A stretch of DNA of 5,367 nucleotides from Thermoflexus hugenholtzii JAD2 (GTDB taxonomy: Bacteria > Chloroflexota > Dehalococcoidia > UBA2979), in NCBI GenBank assembly GCA_945889565.1, contig CAMDBZ010000126.1, positions 1 through 5,367 of the forward strand, read 5' to 3'. This document shows, one piece after another, positions 4,861-5,367 of the stretch (within the stretch, counting starts at the first letter, position 1; each line of letters starts with the position of its first letter). A program made the translations under genes and the position numbers. The notes beneath the pieces were generated by a model. The model made no database searches, was not told the origin of the DNA, and worked only from the letters and a program-made list of their open reading frames with translations.

Positions 4861-5367
4861 GTGGCCGCCCTGCGCACGCTCCCGGACCTGCTGCGGCCGG
4901 GCCTGCGCGTGGTGTTCGTGGGCATCAACCCGGGAGCCGAGTCCGCGCGGCAGCAACACTACTACGCGCATCCCGGCAACGGCTTCTGGCCGGCGCTCGC
5001 GGCGAGCGGCCTCGCCGGCCCCGCGATCGGCGCGCCCGGGGCCGTGCTCCGCCCTGAAGACGACCGCGCGATGCCCGCGCGCGCAGGCATCGGCTTCACC
5101 GACGTGGTGAAGCGCGTCGAGACGGACTCGAGCCGCGTGACGGACGCGGAGCTGCGCGCGGCGCTGCCGGCGTTCCGCGCGCGCATCGCCTACGCGCGCC
5201 CGCAGGCGGTCTGCTTCGCGACCACGCGGGGGTTCCGCGCGTGCTTCCCCGGTGGCGGCGGGCCCGGCCGCTGGGGGCACCAGCCGTCCGTGCCCGCGGC
5301 GGCGCTGTCCGGCGCGGCGGTGTGGCTGATGCCATCGACGTCCGGGCGTGCGGCCGCGTATCGGCCG
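4861..5367 (+). CDS. mug: G/U mismatch-specific uracil-DNA glycosylase, Mug/TDG family (3' end cut by window)
   Basis: The 169 codons seen are open to the window edge and cover nearly the whole family length (E. coli Mug is 168 residues). The enzyme removes uracil, and often ethenocytosine, from mispairs with G, leaving an abasic site for base excision repair. The catalytic motif GINPG is at 21-25, with Asn23 at the position of the water-activating Asn of Mug and TDG. AHPGNGFW (36-43) matches the HPxNxFW base-pocket segment of E. coli Mug. GFTDVVKR (78-85) matches the TD(V/L)V(x)R strand, GRWGHQP (136-142) is the usual WGxQP turn, and MPSTSGR (157-163) is the second motif that enters the DNA groove, in the PSTSGR form rather than the NPSGLSR of E. 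coli. The GTG at 4861 is the likely start, since the family domain begins soon after, but no strong Shine-Dalgarno is seen (only CGGCGGG about 8-14 nt upstream). It lies 22 nt after the membrane gene, so it probably shares its transcript. Confidence 0.9.
   Translation, partial: MAALRTLPDLLRPGLRVVFVGINPGAESARQQHYYAHPGNGFWPALAASGLAGPAIGAPGAVLRPEDDRAMPARAGIGFTDVVKRVETDSSRVTDAELRAALPAFRARIAYARPQAVCFATTRGFRACFPGGGGPGRWGHQPSVPAAALSGAAVWLMPSTSGRAAAYRP

Noticed and set aside
2271..4928. An 885-codon open frame on the minus strand across purA and the membrane gene.
   Set aside because: It is antisense to purA and the membrane gene, gives Arg/His/Gln-rich low-complexity protein with no recognisable domain, and long open antisense frames are expected in DNA this GC-rich.
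3164..5110. A 648-codon plus-strand frame overlapping purA and its neighbours.
   Set aside because: It is out of frame with purA and yields Ala/Arg/Gly-rich sequence without motifs. purA, the membrane protein and mug explain the same bases.

Overview
The window is a stretch of ordinary bacterial chromosome with very high GC content. Start codons are a mix of ATG and GTG, plus one probable CTG. The proteins (a DUF3352 N-terminus, a DUF402 protein, a 'WPDxCLG' lipoprotein, PurA and a TDG/Mug glycosylase) read most like Chloroflexota, perhaps a Thermomicrobia-like lineage. A deep actinobacterium is not excluded. The taxon call is an inference from protein style, not from a search.

Layout. Two gene groups diverge from a spacer at 2711-2969. 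To the left, on the minus strand, lie a lipoprotein (2710-2021), a DUF402 protein (2024-1461) whose GTG start overlaps the lipoprotein stop as GTGA, an unrecognised coiled-coil membrane protein (1423-359), and the N-terminus of a DUF3352 membrane-anchored protein (191 to beyond the left edge). To the right, on the plus strand, lie purA (2970-4286), a small four-helix CopD-like membrane protein (4317-4838) and a mug-type uracil-DNA glycosylase (4861 to beyond the right edge). Gaps of 30 and 22 nt suggest the right-hand genes are co-transcribed.

Spacers. The divergent spacer holds a good -10 element facing purA (2857-2862), an 8-bp inverted repeat in the presumed purA leader (2905-2936), and a perfect 8-bp GC stem just upstream of the lipoprotein ribosome binding site (2734-2756). 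The 167-nt gap at 192-358 holds small overlapping inverted repeats and a strong ribosome binding site for the DUF3352 gene.

How the genes work together. purA makes adenylosuccinate in AMP synthesis and mug repairs deaminated or alkylated cytosine. The membrane protein between them has no evident functional link to either. Three of the four leftward genes encode envelope proteins (a lipoprotein, a single-pass coiled-coil protein with a cysteine-containing exported domain, and an anchored DUF3352 protein). The fourth is a predicted metal-dependent phosphatase-like protein. A shared envelope role is possible but unproven. I see no tRNA, rRNA, CRISPR array, insertion sequence, phage gene or toxin-antitoxin pair. 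The only gene here that looks truly uncharacterised is the coiled-coil protein.
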